A stretch of DNA of 64,000 nucleotides from Acidiferrobacter sp. (GCA_027449165.1 DAIDMD010000122.1:1-64000); one strand, 5' to 3'. Numbered from the stretch's first letter, positions 36,424-46,083 are shown. Translations and numbers: made by a program. The notes: generated by a model not told the origin, from the sequence alone.

Positions 36424-37920
36424 TTACTCCGTCACGCGGGTCTTGGCCATCGCCGATGGGACCATGGAGGGGGACGCCCAGATCAGTATGCGCTGGCCGA
36501 GCCGCAGGACGTCATGGGCATTGAGGACATTCCAGCGCTCAAGCTGCCCGACGTAGACGCGATAGCGCTCGGCAATGCTCCACAGGGTGTCGCCGGGCCG
36601 TACCCGGTGGATGATCTTCACCAGCCGCGGTCCCCGGCGGGCCAGCGTCACCTCCGGGCGCGGGCTGTGGTGCCGGGACACGACGAGCTGCCGTCCGGCC
36701 ATGGGGATCAGGAGGCTTTGGCCGACGCGCAGGAGATTGCTGTAGAGGTGGTTGGTCGAGCGGATCGACGCGACGCTCACGCCGTATTCGCGGGCGATAC
36801 CGTACAAGGTATCCCCCGGCACCACGCGATGCCGTGCCCACTGCATGCGGTCTTGCGGCGGAAGCTGGCTCAGGCCCTCGATCAGCGCGGCCTTGGTGGC
36901 CACCGGCACGAGGATCGTATGCGGACCGTTCGGGGCCGTCGCCCACTGCGTGAAGCCCGGGTTGATGGCGTAGAGCTGTTTCAGGGACATGTTGGCGAGC
37001 CGGGCGATCACGCTGAGGTCGATCTGCGAGCCGGTGTTGACCCGCACGAAGTAGGGACTGTTGGGGATCGCGTGCAGGGTCAGGCCGTATTTCGCGGGGT
37101 CGCGCACGATGTTCACGAACGCCATGAGCTTGGGCACGTAGTGCTCGGTCTGCAGCGGCAGTCTCAGGTCGCGATAGTGCGTGCCGAGCCCTAGGGCCTT
37201 GTTATGCGCGATGGCGGCCTCGACCGTGCCTTGGCCGGCGTTGTAGGCGGCCAGCGCGAGGTTCCAGCTGTGGAATTGGTTGTGGAGCGATTGAAGGAAG
37301 TCGAGCGCGGCGTTCGTGGAGGCGATGATGTCGCGCTCGCCGTTGTACCACCAGTTGTTCTTCAGGCCCCAGAGCCGGCCGGTGGACGGCTCGAACTGCC
37401 AGAGCCCCATGGCCGCCGATCGCGAGTATGCGTCCGGCGAATACCCGCTTTCGATCGCCGGCAGCAATGCGATCTCCATCGGCATGTTGCGCTTGCTCAC
37501 GTCCTGCACGATCTGGTAGAGGTACAGGTTGGCGCGCTGCAGCATGTGATCGACATACTGGGGATTGTTCGCGAACCACTGTTCGTAGCGCGCGACACGC
37601 GGGCCTTCCATGCGCGGCAGCCGCAGTCCGGCACGGATCCGGTTCCAGAGGTTCGTGTATTTCTTGTCGCTCACATCCACGGCGTGCGCTGCCCGGGTGT
37701 CCTTGATCGCCGGGACCGGACATTCCCCCACCTTCACTACCGCCGGGGGGCGTGTCGAAGGTTCGGGTGTGGCGTGCGCCGGTGTGGCGTCCGGTTCGGC
37801 GGGCGATGAGGACCCGGCGGAGGCGAGCTGCGGCATGGGTACCGTCGCGCAGCCTACCAGGCTTGTGAGCAGGATACCGAGGCCCGCGAAGCGAAGCGCC
37901 TTAGATGAAGCGGTGGTCAT
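36424..37920 (-). CDS. mltD: MltD, membrane-bound lytic transglycosylase D with two LysM domains
   Basis: MltD cleaves peptidoglycan glycan strands (forming 1,6-anhydro ends), 498 aa. The lipoprotein signal ends LTSLVGC (lipobox), so the enzyme is probably outer-membrane anchored. The SLT domain (about 120-300) has the catalytic Glu in LLPAIESGYSPDAYSRS, then AMGLWQFEPSTGR and AYNAGQGTVEAAI. Two LysM repeats follow (VVPGDTLYGIAREYGVSV at about 368 and RVRPGDTLWSIAERYRVYV at about 442). A Pro/Ala-rich linker follows the lipid anchor. In E. coli mltD is also next to gloB, so the gloB-mltD order is conserved. Confidence 0.95.
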   Translation of the reverse strand: MTTASSKALRFAGLGILLTSLVGCATVPMPQLASAGSSSPAEPDATPAHATPEPSTRPPAVVKVGECPVPAIKDTRAAHAVDVSDKKYTNLWNRIRAGLRLPRMEGPRVARYEQWFANNPQYVDHMLQRANLYLYQIVQDVSKRNMPMEIALLPAIESGYSPDAYSRSAAMGLWQFEPSTGRLWGLKNNWWYNGERDIIASTNAALDFLQSLHNQFHSWNLALAAYNAGQGTVEAAIAHNKALGLGTHYRDLRLPLQTEHYVPKLMAFVNIVRDPAKYGLTLHAIPNSPYFVRVNTGSQIDLSVIARLANMSLKQLYAINPGFTQWATAPNGPHTILVPVATKAALIEGLSQLPPQDRMQWARHRVVPGDTLYGIAREYGVSVASIRSTNHLYSNLLRVGQSLLIPMAGRQLVVSRHHSPRPEVTLARRGPRLVKIIHRVRPGDTLWSIAERYRVYVGQLERWNVLNAHDVLRLGQRILIWASPSMVPSAMAKTRVTE

Positions 37921-37982
37921 GTAAGAACGCCGTGGTCATAACCCCGAACTATAGGTTCTGGCAGACGCTTCGTCAACGAGGT

Positions 37983-38756
37983 TTATCCTTTAAAACCATC
38001 CTTCCAGCGCCGCAGTGTCGCGAAGACGGCGGCATCGGTGTCCGTTTCCCGGCCGCCCATCGTGGCGGCGGCACGCCGCACGCCAGGTTGGGAGGTGCGG
38101 AGAAAGGGGTTGACCGCCCGTTCGTCGGCGATTGTGGTGGGGATCGTCGGCTGGCCGGCAGCGAGCAGGCGACGGGCGCGGCGTTCGCCGGCGAGGACGG
38201 CGGCGTTGTCGGGCTCGACGAGCCGGGCGAACGCGAGATTGGCGAGCGTGTATTCATGGCCGCAGTAGACCCGTGTTTCAGGGGGGAGGGCCGCGAGCCG
38301 CATCAGGGAGGCGTGCATCTGAAAGGCGGTGCCCTCGAAGAGCCGGCCGCATCCGGCCGCAAACAGGGTGTCTCCGGAAAACACGCGGCCTGCCCCGACA
38401 TAGGCGACATGCCCGCGGGTATGTCCGGGCACGCCAAGGACCCGATAAAATCCGGCCCGGTCCGATCCGACGACGTCGCCGTCCTGGATTGGGTGGGTGA
38501 CGCCGGGGATGGATTCGGCGGCCGGGCCGTATACGGGGATCGCGTACCGTTGGGCCAGGGCCGGGACGCCGTCCACGTGGTCGCCGTGGTGATGGGTGCA
38601 CAGCACGAAGGCCGGTGACAGCCCGTGCGCGGCGAGCGCGTCCATGACCGGACCGGCATCCCCGGGATCCACGACCGCTACAAGACCGGGTTCCGGTCCG
38701 GGGGCAAGCCAGATATAGTTGTCGCGAAAGGCCTGGGCTGCGATCACGTCGTCCAT
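37983..38756 (-). CDS. gloB: GloB, hydroxyacylglutathione hydrolase (glyoxalase II)
   Basis: GloB hydrolyses S-lactoylglutathione in methylglyoxal detoxification; it is a cytosolic metallo-beta-lactamase-fold enzyme, 257 aa. The start is ATG 38756 (MDDVIAAQAFRDNYIWLAP), inside the longer track ORF. The metal motif is THHHGDHVDG, then VPGHTRGHVAYV and FSGDTLFAAGCGRLFEG. The glutathione-binding tail has YCGHEYTLANLAFA. It diverges from the methyltransferase gene with 23 bases between starts, as in the E. coli gloB-yafS arrangement. Confidence 0.96.
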   Translation of the reverse strand: MDDVIAAQAFRDNYIWLAPGPEPGLVAVVDPGDAGPVMDALAAHGLSPAFVLCTHHHGDHVDGVPALAQRYAIPVYGPAAESIPGVTHPIQDGDVVGSDRAGFYRVLGVPGHTRGHVAYVGAGRVFSGDTLFAAGCGRLFEGTAFQMHASLMRLAALPPETRVYCGHEYTLANLAFARLVEPDNAAVLAGERRARRLLAAGQPTIPTTIADERAVNPFLRTSQPGVRRAAATMGGRETDTDAAVFATLRRWKDGFKG

Positions 38757-38779
38757 GCCAAGGAGTGTGAGGACAAGAG

Positions 38780-39532
38780 ATGGGGGAGTCAACGGATGAG
38801 GGCGAGGACGCGCGTATCGACCGCCTGCGGGCATGGTTCGCGGGGTCGCTGGGCGAATCCCTGCAGGCCATCGAGGCCCATCGGCTGCGCGAGGTCCTGC
38901 CGGCCCTGCCGGGCACCTTCGCGGTCCAGTGCGGCTGGTTAGGGCGCCGCGACCTTCTCGAATCGAGTCCCACGGCCGTGCATGTGCTGGTCGATCCGCA
39001 GCCGGCGGCGAACGGGCCGCAGTGGGTGGCGGGCCGTGCGGAGGCACTGCCTTTCGACAGCAAGTCGGTGCAGGTCATGGTGTTGCCGCATTCCCTCGAC
39101 GTGTCGGCGGCGCCGCACCAGCTGTTGCGCGAGGCCCATCGCGCGCTGGTACCGGAGGGCCATATCGTGATCCTCGGCTTCAATACGGCAAGCCTCTGGA
39201 GGGTTCCGTGCCTGGTGCGGCGGCCGGCCGCGCGCCCGCCCTGGTGCGGGGGGTGGATCGGCGTCCGGCGGCTGCGCGACTGGTTGTCTTTGCTCGACTT
39301 CGAATTGACGCAGGGGGTGATGCTGTACTACCGCCCGCCGCTGCGGCGCCAGCGCTGGATGGATCGGTTGTTTTTCCTGGAGCGTATGGGCGATCGTTGG
39401 TGGCCCCTGGGGGGCGCCGTGTACGTGCTGGTGGCGAAGAAGCGGGTGGCCGGCGTCACGCCCATCCTGCCGGCCTTGCGCCGCGCCCGCGTCCGCACGG
39501 TCTCGCAACCGGCCGGGGCCCGCTATGGCTAA
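38780..39532 (+). CDS. YafS-like class I SAM-dependent methyltransferase
   Basis: This is a 250-aa methyltransferase-like protein. The SAM-binding core is atypical, lacking a clear GxGxG. The post-core motifs are recognisable: [21 protein letters not shown] and [21 protein letters not shown], as in the Methyltransf_11 class. Its position (gloB, this gene, rnhA, dnaQ) is that of E. coli yafS, whose substrate is unknown. The stop overlaps the rnhA start by 8 bases, so translation of the two is linked. Confidence 0.8.
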   Translation: MGESTDEGEDARIDRLRAWFAGSLGESLQAIEAHRLREVLPALPGTFAVQCGWLGRRDLLESSPTAVHVLVDPQPAANGPQWVAGRAEALPFDSKSVQVMVLPHSLDVSAAPHQLLREAHRALVPEGHIVILGFNTASLWRVPCLVRRPAARPPWCGGWIGVRRLRDWLSLLDFELTQGVMLYYRPPLRRQRWMDRLFFLERMGDRWWPLGGAVYVLVAKKRVAGVTPILPALRRARVRTVSQPAGARYG

Positions 39533-39968
39533 GGTCGTGATTCATACCGACGGCGCGTGCCGCGGCAATCCCGGCCCCGGGGGCTGGGGCGCGGTTCTGG
39601 AGGCGGGCGGCCGCGAGCGCACGCTCTCCGGCGCGGAGCCGGCGACCACCAACAACCGCATGGAGCTGTTGGCGGCAATCTCGGCCCTGAAGGCCCTGAA
39701 TCGCCCGTGCGACGTGGAACTCGTGACCGATTCGCAGTATGTCCGTCGAGGCATCACCGAGTGGCTTGCGCAATGGAAGCGGCGGGGATGGTTGACCGCC
39801 GCCCGGCAGCCGGTCGCGAACGCCGATCTCTGGCAGGAGCTGGACGCCGCGGCAAGCCGCCACACGATCCACTGGCGATGGGTAAGGGGCCATTCCGGCC
39901 ACCCGGGCAACGAACGGGCGGATCGCCTCGCCAACGAGGCCATAGACCGCCTTCTCGGTCGCGGTTAA
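39525..39968 (+). CDS. rnhA: Ribonuclease HI
   Basis: RNase HI degrades the RNA of RNA-DNA hybrids, 147 aa (155 in E. coli). The catalytic carboxylates are in [17 protein letters not shown] (Asp), [10 protein letters not shown] (Glu), [11 protein letters not shown] (Asp) and [18 protein letters not shown] (His/Asp). ATG 39525 lies inside the end of the methyltransferase gene. It is followed by dnaQ 9 bases downstream on the same strand; in E. coli these two genes are adjacent but divergent. Confidence 0.97.
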   Translation: MAKVVIHTDGACRGNPGPGGWGAVLEAGGRERTLSGAEPATTNNRMELLAAISALKALNRPCDVELVTDSQYVRRGITEWLAQWKRRGWLTAARQPVANADLWQELDAAASRHTIHWRWVRGHSGHPGNERADRLANEAIDRLLGRG

Positions 39969-39977
39969 GGGGCACGA

Positions 39978-40700
39978 ATGATGATACGGCAGATCGTACT
40001 GGATACCGAAACCACGGGCCTGGAGCCCGCGGACGGACACAGAATCATAGAGGTAGGCGCGATCGAGCTGGTCGACCGGCGCCTCACCGGGCGGCGTTTC
40101 CATCAGTATCTGAACCCCGACCGCGAGATCGACGCGGCGGCCATCGAGATCCACGGCATCACCAATGCCATGCTCGAAGACAAGCCGCGCTTCGCGGACG
40201 TGGCCGCGCAGTTTCTCGCCTTCGTCGAGGGCGCGGAACTCTTGATCCATAACGCCCCATTTGACGTGGGCTTCCTGAACGCCGAACTCGCCCGGGCGAT
40301 CGCGCAGGGGTGCGCGCTTCCCGTGACCGCGCTCGAGGAATGCTGCACCGTGCAGGATACCTTGAAGCTCGCAAGGACCCTGCACCCCGGCCAGAAGAAC
40401 AACCTCGACGCCCTCTGCCGCCGCTACAGTATCGACAACAGCCAACGGGTCGTGCACGGCGCGCTGCTCGATGCCGAGATCCTGGCGGATGTGTACCTGG
40501 CGATGACCGGCGGCCAGACGGCCTTGTTTTCCGAGGAGGCGACCAAGGTCGAGGCGGCGGCGGCCGATGGCTTCGCCTTCGAGGGGGGCGAGCCGCTCGT
40601 GATCGCGCCGTCGCCCGAGGAGCTCGCCGCCCACGAGGCCTACCTGGAGACCCTCGACCAAAAGAGCGGCGGCCGTTGCCTCTGGAAGTTGCTCGGCTGA
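39978..40700 (+). CDS. dnaQ: DNA polymerase III epsilon subunit (3'-5' proofreading exonuclease)
   Basis: DnaQ is the proofreading DEDDh exonuclease of the replicase, 240 aa. Exo I is LDTETTGLEPADGHRIIEVG, Exo II is HNAPFDVGFLNAEL and Exo III is VHGALLDAEILADVYL. The C-terminal segment that binds the alpha subunit is present (LETLDQKSGGRCLW). The ATGs at 39978 and 39981 are both usable; AAGGGG precedes them. It is convergent with the MFS gene (7 bases apart). Confidence 0.97.
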   Translation: MMIRQIVLDTETTGLEPADGHRIIEVGAIELVDRRLTGRRFHQYLNPDREIDAAAIEIHGITNAMLEDKPRFADVAAQFLAFVEGAELLIHNAPFDVGFLNAELARAIAQGCALPVTALEECCTVQDTLKLARTLHPGQKNNLDALCRRYSIDNSQRVVHGALLDAEILADVYLAMTGGQTALFSEEATKVEAAAADGFAFEGGEPLVIAPSPEELAAHEAYLETLDQKSGGRCLWKLLG

Positions 40701-40707
40701 CGGGTCG

Positions 40708-41880
40708 TCAGGGCCCGGTGGCGCGGATCGGACCGCGCCCGCTGAACGTAAAGGCGAGCGCCCCGGCGGCGAGCAGCGCCGCCAGCGTCAGGAAGGCCAA
40801 ACGGTAGCCGCTCGCCCCTATGAGCGCGCCGGTGAGCACCGGCCCAGTGGCCTGACCGACGTCCATGATGGTCCGTAACACGCCCATGCTCGCCCCAAAG
40901 CCTCCGGAACGCGCTCGGTCGCCCACCAGGGCCCCGGTCGCTGCCGTGGTCGCCGCGAACCCCGCCCCAAAGGCGGCGTTGATGAGCAGGAGCGGCCCGA
41001 AGCGGGCGGTAAACGGCAGGGCGGCTACGGAAAGCGCCCCCACCACGAGGCCGGTCAGGATGAGGGCGCGGCGTCCGAGGCGGTCGGACAGGGCCCCGAG
41101 CCGCGGTTTGAACAAGACCACGATGCCAAGCTGCGTCCCGAGCAGCAGGCCGATGGTCCAGGCCGGCCAGCCGCGCTGCTCGGCGTAAATGGCGAGGAAG
41201 GCCTCGACCGACCCGAAGACGAGATATTGCAGGGCCTCGATGAGGCTTGTGACGAGCACCACGCGATCGGCGAGCACGGCCGCCGTGCGGCTGGCCCCGG
41301 TGGTGTTGCGGTCCACCGCCGGGGCCGGCGCGGCGTCGCCGCCGGTGCGCAGCCCGAGGCTCAGTGCCAGCACGCCGGCGACCGCGCAGCCGATGTAGAC
41401 CCCCGGAAAACCGGTTGCGGAGATCAAGGCCCCCCCGAGAAACGGCGCGATCGAGCGCCCGACGGTACTGACCGAGCTGTAGATGCCCAGCGCATGGCCG
41501 CGGCTCTCGGGATAGCGCGCGGCGATCTCGGCGCCGACGACGGTCCCGAAGATGGCCGTCGCAAAGCCGTGATAAAAGCGCACGATGGCGAGCTCGCCTA
41601 TGGTATGGACGAGCAGGTACAGAAAGGGCGCGGTGGCGAACACGAACAGCGCCGCGATAAGCAGCGGCCGGGCGCCCAGGCGGTCGCGCAGCAGGCCCGC
41701 GGGCAGGCTGATCAGGATGCCCGGGACCGTCGAGGCCATGACCGCCCAGCCGATGAGCTCCGGGGGCGCGCCGAGCGATTGCGCAAAGAGCGGCAGGGCC
41801 GGGGTCTTGGCCATCGTGGAACTCAGGAGCGCGAGAGCCCCGGTGAGCGAGATGGCCGTCAGAAACGAGAGTTTGCGCAC
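40708..41880 (-). CDS. Major facilitator superfamily transporter
   Basis: This is a 390-aa inner-membrane protein with about twelve hydrophobic helices. The MFS loop 2-3 motif is seen as GLLRDRLGARPLLI and its repeat in the second half as GALSDRLGRRALIL. TM5-like YSSVSTVGRSIAPFLGGAL recalls drug:H+ antiporter motif C (G-x6-GP-x2-GG). A drug/metabolite exporter is therefore the best guess; the substrate is unknown. The start is ATG 41880 (MRKLSFLTAI). Confidence 0.85.
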   Translation of the reverse strand: MRKLSFLTAISLTGALALLSSTMAKTPALPLFAQSLGAPPELIGWAVMASTVPGILISLPAGLLRDRLGARPLLIAALFVFATAPFLYLLVHTIGELAIVRFYHGFATAIFGTVVGAEIAARYPESRGHALGIYSSVSTVGRSIAPFLGGALISATGFPGVYIGCAVAGVLALSLGLRTGGDAAPAPAVDRNTTGASRTAAVLADRVVLVTSLIEALQYLVFGSVEAFLAIYAEQRGWPAWTIGLLLGTQLGIVVLFKPRLGALSDRLGRRALILTGLVVGALSVAALPFTARFGPLLLINAAFGAGFAATTAATGALVGDRARSGGFGASMGVLRTIMDVGQATGPVLTGALIGASGYRLAFLTLAALLAAGALAFTFSGRGPIRATGP

Positions 41881-42614
41881 GAGCGGCTAGGGGGTTTGCG
41901 AAGACATGAACGGGTGCGCAACCTCTGTGATCGGGCCAGCAATCCGCCGAGGATACCGCGAAACGGCCCTCAAGGGGAGTCCGCCCCGCAGCCCTCGGCA
42001 GGGCCGGCCGATCGAAAAGACGTCATCCGGATACCGGGCGGCCTGCTCGTAGGCTTGGGTCGCTTGGATGGGAGGTCTTTCAAGCAGGGGAGCGCCGCGA
42101 GGGAGCCAACAATCTGGCGTTCGATGTCATCCCGCACGGTTTGGCGTGACCGGAATCCTGCCGGGGCGGGATGCTCGGCAACGCTTAAAAGCACCGGTTC
42201 CGGGCAAAGTGTCTCCAGCAGCACCAGCCGCTCTTTCGCTATCACGCGCCCGGCAAGATGATCGTATTTGCGTGGGTCCAGAGGACGATACCAAGCGCGT
42301 CTACGAAAGCGGCGACGTCCGCGAGCGTTCCACAGGATTCTGGAAGGCGGACAGCCGCCTGATGATCGGGGCGTCGCTTACGGCGACGGCGCAGAAGGAG
42401 TCACTGCGGATGCGGGAGTCGCTGGCAAGGGCGGCCGCCACGCCGTGCTAGTCGCGCGGAACGCTCGGAGCGTGGAGAATGCCGATACGCCGTGGGCGCC
42501 GCCGCTCGTACGGGGGCCGGGCCCGCTGGCGGTTGGATAGCGATGCGAGGGGGGGATGCGCGAACTGGCGAGACCACCGGGATCATGGAAGCTGCCGGCA
42601 ACGGAGGGGCCGCG
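41881..42614. other. About 730 bases without a supported gene
   Basis: Several short ORFs overlap here (e.g. 91 aa minus 41970-42245; 127 aa plus 42068-42451). None shows a recognisable family. Frame-jumping reading of the minus strand gives patches that look protein-like (ADVAAFVDALGIVLWTHAN), so this may be gene debris. GC and codon character differ mildly from the neighbours. Confidence 0.35.
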
Positions 42615-43523
42615 ATGCCCCGGCGGGGATTTGTGACGGCGGCCCCCGAGCGCTCGGGCTGCGTGACCCTGCCCGACGGCCGGATCCTCGCCTACGGCGA
42701 TTACGGGTCCCCGTCGGGGATCCCCGTCCTGTATTGTCACGGGTTCCCCAGCTCTTCGCGCGAGGCCGGCCTGCTGGCGCCGGTCCTAGCCGCCGAGGGG
42801 GCGCGTCTCATTGCCCCGGACCGGCCGGGCTATGGACGGTCCAGCCCGCTGGCGGGCCGGACTTTGAAGGGTTTCGCCGACGACATCGCGATCCTGCTCG
42901 ATCGGCTCGGGTTGCCGGGGGCGGCGGTCATCGGCGTCTCGGGGGGCGGTCCTTACGCCTTGTCGCTGCTCGCGAATCTGCCGGAGCGGGTCGGGCGGGG
43001 CGCGTTGGTGGGCGCACTCGGGCCTCCCGCGGCGCTGGCCGCGTGCCGCGCCGATCTCTTCCTGGCCGCGCGCTGGGCCTTGCGGCTTACGGATCGTTGG
43101 CCTTGCGTGGCGCCGCTCCTGGCCAGACCCGTAGTGCGCGCCCTGCGCCTCAGGGGCCGTTTGCGGCTCGGTCTGCGCCTGGCCTCGAGCGCCGATCGCG
43201 AGGTGTTGGCGGACCCCGCAGTCCTCGACGTCCTCGTGGCCGCGCAACGCGACGGCCTCTCGCAAGGGGCGCGCGTTGCGGCGCAGGATCTCCTCTTGTA
43301 TGTGCGGCCCTGGGACTTCTCGCTGGCGGGTCTACGGTCGCCCTGCACCCTCTGGCAGGGCACGGCCGACCGGATCGTCCCGGCGGGTATGGCGGTCGCG
43401 CTGAGCGGGATGCTCCCGGCCGCCCGTCTGCGTCTGGTGGCGGGCGAGGGGCATTATTCCCTGCCGATCCGTTACCGGGCCGCCATCCTGCGCGATCTCA
43501 TGCGGGATGCCGGACGGTCTTGA
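42615..43523 (+). CDS. Alpha/beta hydrolase
   Basis: This is a 302-aa alpha/beta-hydrolase-fold protein. The start is ATG 42615 behind GGAGGGG at 5-base spacing; the track ORF begins upstream. The oxyanion motif is YCHGFPSSSREAG. The nucleophile elbow is GVSGGGPYALSL (Ser), the acid is in GTADRIVP and the His is in GEGHYSLPI. DRPGYGRSSP is the usual loop after strand 4. The substrate is unknown; esterase, lactonase or epoxide-hydrolase-like members share this pattern. Its last 26 bases overlap the end of the convergent GGDEF gene. Confidence 0.85.
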   Translation: MPRRGFVTAAPERSGCVTLPDGRILAYGDYGSPSGIPVLYCHGFPSSSREAGLLAPVLAAEGARLIAPDRPGYGRSSPLAGRTLKGFADDIAILLDRLGLPGAAVIGVSGGGPYALSLLANLPERVGRGALVGALGPPAALAACRADLFLAARWALRLTDRWPCVAPLLARPVVRALRLRGRLRLGLRLASSADREVLADPAVLDVLVAAQRDGLSQGARVAAQDLLLYVRPWDFSLAGLRSPCTLWQGTADRIVPAGMAVALSGMLPAARLRLVAGEGHYSLPIRYRAAILRDLMRDAGRS

Positions 43524-45282
43524 GCCACTGGGCGATCGACCGGGCATCGAGCTCAGGCGCCAAGGCCAGTCCCTGCCCATAGCAGCAGCCGAGCAGGTCC
43601 GCGGCCTGTTGGCCGGCCGGGTCGTCCACCCTGCAGGCATAGAGCGGCAGTCCCAGGGCGGCGATGCCGGCCGTCAGGGCGCGCAGCAGCCGTGCCGCTG
43701 CCGGGTTGTCGGCGGGATCGCACTTGACGCCGTGCAAGGGGGTGGCGCTGATGTGCGTGAGGCTCGCGCGTCGATGCCCCCGAAAATGATCGACCAGGAG
43801 GCGAAATCCCTGCTCATTCAGGGTTGCAGCGAGCCGCTGGACGGCCTGCGGATGGGCGAGCAGGGCCTCATCCGGCAGCTCCAGGGCGACGGGGAAATCG
43901 CCGCCATAGATATCCTCGCGCCAGTCCGTGAGCCGGGCCGGCAGCCGCGGATCGTAGAGGTCGGCGGCGTGGATGTTGATGTGTAGGGGGACCGGCGGCG
44001 GCCCGTGCGTGGTCCAGTCGCGCCGGGTCGAGGCGAGCAGGCGATCCAGCAGCTGCCTGCGCAGGGTCCCTTCCGTAAGGTCGGATACGGCCTCTTCACG
44101 CACGGTCGTCCCGTTGGTTCGGCGCCAGCGCAGCCGGGCCTCGAGCCCCACCGTCCGTCCGGCGCGATCGACGATCGGCTGGTAGTGGGGCCGCCAAAGG
44201 TCGCCCTCCAGGGCCCGCTCGATGTCGCGGCGCAGCTGCGTGCGCAGCGTGAGGCGCGCGGTGTTGGCGCGCTCGAAGCAGCGGTACTGGTCTCCGCCGT
44301 CGCGCTTGGCTTCATACATGGCCTGGTCGGCGTGCTGGAGCAAGACCTCGGGCGGGTGATCATCGAACGGGTAGATCGTAAGGCCGGCGCTAATCGTGAT
44401 GCCCAGGGTGTGCCCCTGAAACAGGATCGGTTGGCGCACCGCGCGCAGCACGCGGGTCAGTATGGTCTCGACCTGCTCGAGATGGGTGATGTCTTCCATG
44501 AGGATCACGAATTCGTCGCCGCCGTAGCGGCCCACGGTATCGGCCAGGCGCAGAGACTCCGTGAGCCGCCCGGCCACGGACGTGAGCAGGTGGTCGCCGG
44601 CCTCGTGCCCCAGTTCGTCGTTGATCCCCTTGAAGCCGTCGATGTCGAGCAGGGCGATGACGAGCAGGCGGTCGTCGCGGGCGGCGCGCCCGCGGGCATG
44701 GGCTAGCCGGTCCATGAGCACCGCGCGGTTGGGGAGGCCCGTGAGGGTATCCTGGCGGGCATCGCGGGTCAGCGCCGCCTCAAGCGCCGAGCGGTAGCAG
44801 GCATTCCCCATGAAGGCGGTCAGGGCCTCCACCAGCCCGAGCTTGCGTCGCCCGGGCGCGCGCGGCAAGCGGCGGCGCCAGGCGAGCACCAGGGCGCCTT
44901 CGACGCGTCCCGCGATCCTCATGGGCACCACGAGGTGGGACGCCACGCCGAGGGCGGCGAATTCGGGGACGGCCAGCGGGTCCGGGATCGGGCCGGCGGC
45001 ATACAAGGTCTCGCCCAGGCCCGGGATCGGGCCGGCGGTGTCGGGGCCGCCGGCCCAGCGCACAGGCTGCGGGTCGCCACCGCCGGGGTCGAGCGCGAAA
45101 AAGAGCTGGTAGCGCAATTGTTCCCCGTGGCGCCGCACCAGCCCCGCATAGTCGGCGTCGACCGCCAGGGCCGCGGCGCGTGCGGCGTTCAGGAAGAACC
45201 GGTCGAATTCCAGCGTGGTCGCAAGTTCATGAAAGAGCTGTTCGGGCAAAGGCGACGACGAGGCGTGTCTGGGTGTGGCCAT
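43498..45282 (-). CDS. GAF-GGDEF protein with degenerate EAL-like domain
   Basis: This is a 594-aa soluble c-di-GMP protein with no membrane helix. The GAF domain spans about 20-165. The GGDEF domain (about 175-335) has an intact GRYGGDEFVIL at 254-258 and an inhibitory-site RLAD at 245-248. The C-terminal region (about 350-590) aligns with EAL by pattern but is eroded: EAR (381-383) for EAL, HINIHAAD for NVSxRQ, LLVDHFRGHRRASL for the DDFGTG loop, and no EGVE motif. It is predicted to be a diguanylate cyclase only, with the EAL relic perhaps regulatory. GGAGGA precedes ATG 45282. Confidence 0.88.
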   Translation of the reverse strand: MATPRHASSSPLPEQLFHELATTLEFDRFFLNAARAAALAVDADYAGLVRRHGEQLRYQLFFALDPGGGDPQPVRWAGGPDTAGPIPGLGETLYAAGPIPDPLAVPEFAALGVASHLVVPMRIAGRVEGALVLAWRRRLPRAPGRRKLGLVEALTAFMGNACYRSALEAALTRDARQDTLTGLPNRAVLMDRLAHARGRAARDDRLLVIALLDIDGFKGINDELGHEAGDHLLTSVAGRLTESLRLADTVGRYGGDEFVILMEDITHLEQVETILTRVLRAVRQPILFQGHTLGITISAGLTIYPFDDHPPEVLLQHADQAMYEAKRDGGDQYRCFERANTARLTLRTQLRRDIERALEGDLWRPHYQPIVDRAGRTVGLEARLRWRRTNGTTVREEAVSDLTEGTLRRQLLDRLLASTRRDWTTHGPPPVPLHINIHAADLYDPRLPARLTDWREDIYGGDFPVALELPDEALLAHPQAVQRLAATLNEQGFRLLVDHFRGHRRASLTHISATPLHGVKCDPADNPAAARLLRALTAGIAALGLPLYACRVDDPAGQQAADLLGCCYGQGLALAPELDARSIAQWLKTVRHPA

Positions 45283-45909
45283 AAACCGTCCTCCAGGGAT
45301 CTGCGAATCACGCCCAGGGCCTCGGCCATGACGGGCGCGCAGAAGACGGACCGTGCCCGGTCCCGCTCATTTCATCATAGACGGTCGGCGTCGGGGGTGG
45401 CAGATCCACGGCGCGAACGGAACAAGGGGGACGATATACGGGACGGGTGGATCCGGGGGCGCCGCGCGGCCGCTCCCCTTGGCCGCGGGGCCATGACCAT
45501 GACCCTGCGGACCGGTTTTCAGTCGCTGCTCGGTTTGCTATCAGGCCTTGGCTTGCCGCCCGAGGCATTTCCCGCCCGGGCCGCACCGGTTGCCGATTCG
45601 TGCCGGAAGGCCTGCATCCTGTGCGAGGGTCTCCAGGCCATCGGCCTGCGCCGGCAATCCCTCGTTATTGGGCCACGTCAACCAGGCCGCGGGGGGATAC
45701 GGGCGGCTGAAGGATTTTACCGCGATTCCTCTCGCGACCGGGGTCGCGGGGTTTCCTTGCGGGGCCCTATGAAAGGGGCGCCTTGAGGCAGCGCGCACGC
45801 TAAAGGTGGGTGGGGCGCCCCGAGATCGCACCCTAGCGGATTCGCGCGCCCTTGATCGGCGGGCCGCCCGCCCCCATATCGCGCGGGTGGCGTAGGCCGG
45901 AGAGCGGAT
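45283..45909. other. About 630 bases without a supported gene
   Basis: The ORFs in the track here (e.g. 45541-46197 minus) look like shadows. An ORF of about 97 aa from ATG 45493 (MTMTLRTGFQSLLG...) is possible but shows no ribosome site or family. I see nothing else. Confidence 0.4.
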
Positions 45910-46083
45910 ATGGCGAAGGATCTGAAGCGAACGTTCATGGCCGTGGGGCTGGTGCTGCTGGGGCTCTGGGCGGTCTTGTTTATGATGCATATCCTGTTCG
46001 CGTTGGTTTGGGTATTTTTTTGGATCGGGCTTATCGGTATCCTGGTGGCGGCGGTCCTGCACGCCGTGGAGCGGTTTGTCTGA
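45910..46083 (+). CDS. Small two-helix membrane protein (57 aa)
   Basis: This ORF is below the track cut-off. MAKDLKRTFMAVGLVLLGLW... has two hydrophobic helices, at about 9-26 and 28-50, with a short HI(L)FALVW turn and a basic N-terminus predicted to be cytoplasmic. GGAGA sits about 7 bases upstream of ATG 45910. The next gene (Bax-inhibitor family) begins 76 bases downstream on the same strand. It has no family that I recognise; the sharp hydrophobic pattern and ribosome site argue that it is real. A role alongside the downstream membrane protein is speculation. Confidence 0.6.
   Translation: MAKDLKRTFMAVGLVLLGLWAVLFMMHILFALVWVFFWIGLIGILVAAVLHAVERFV

Noticed and set aside
41970-42245. 91-aa minus ORF (MIAKERLVLLETLCPEP...) as a gene
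   Set aside because: No family, no good ribosome site, and protein-like patches continue in different frames, which suggests debris.
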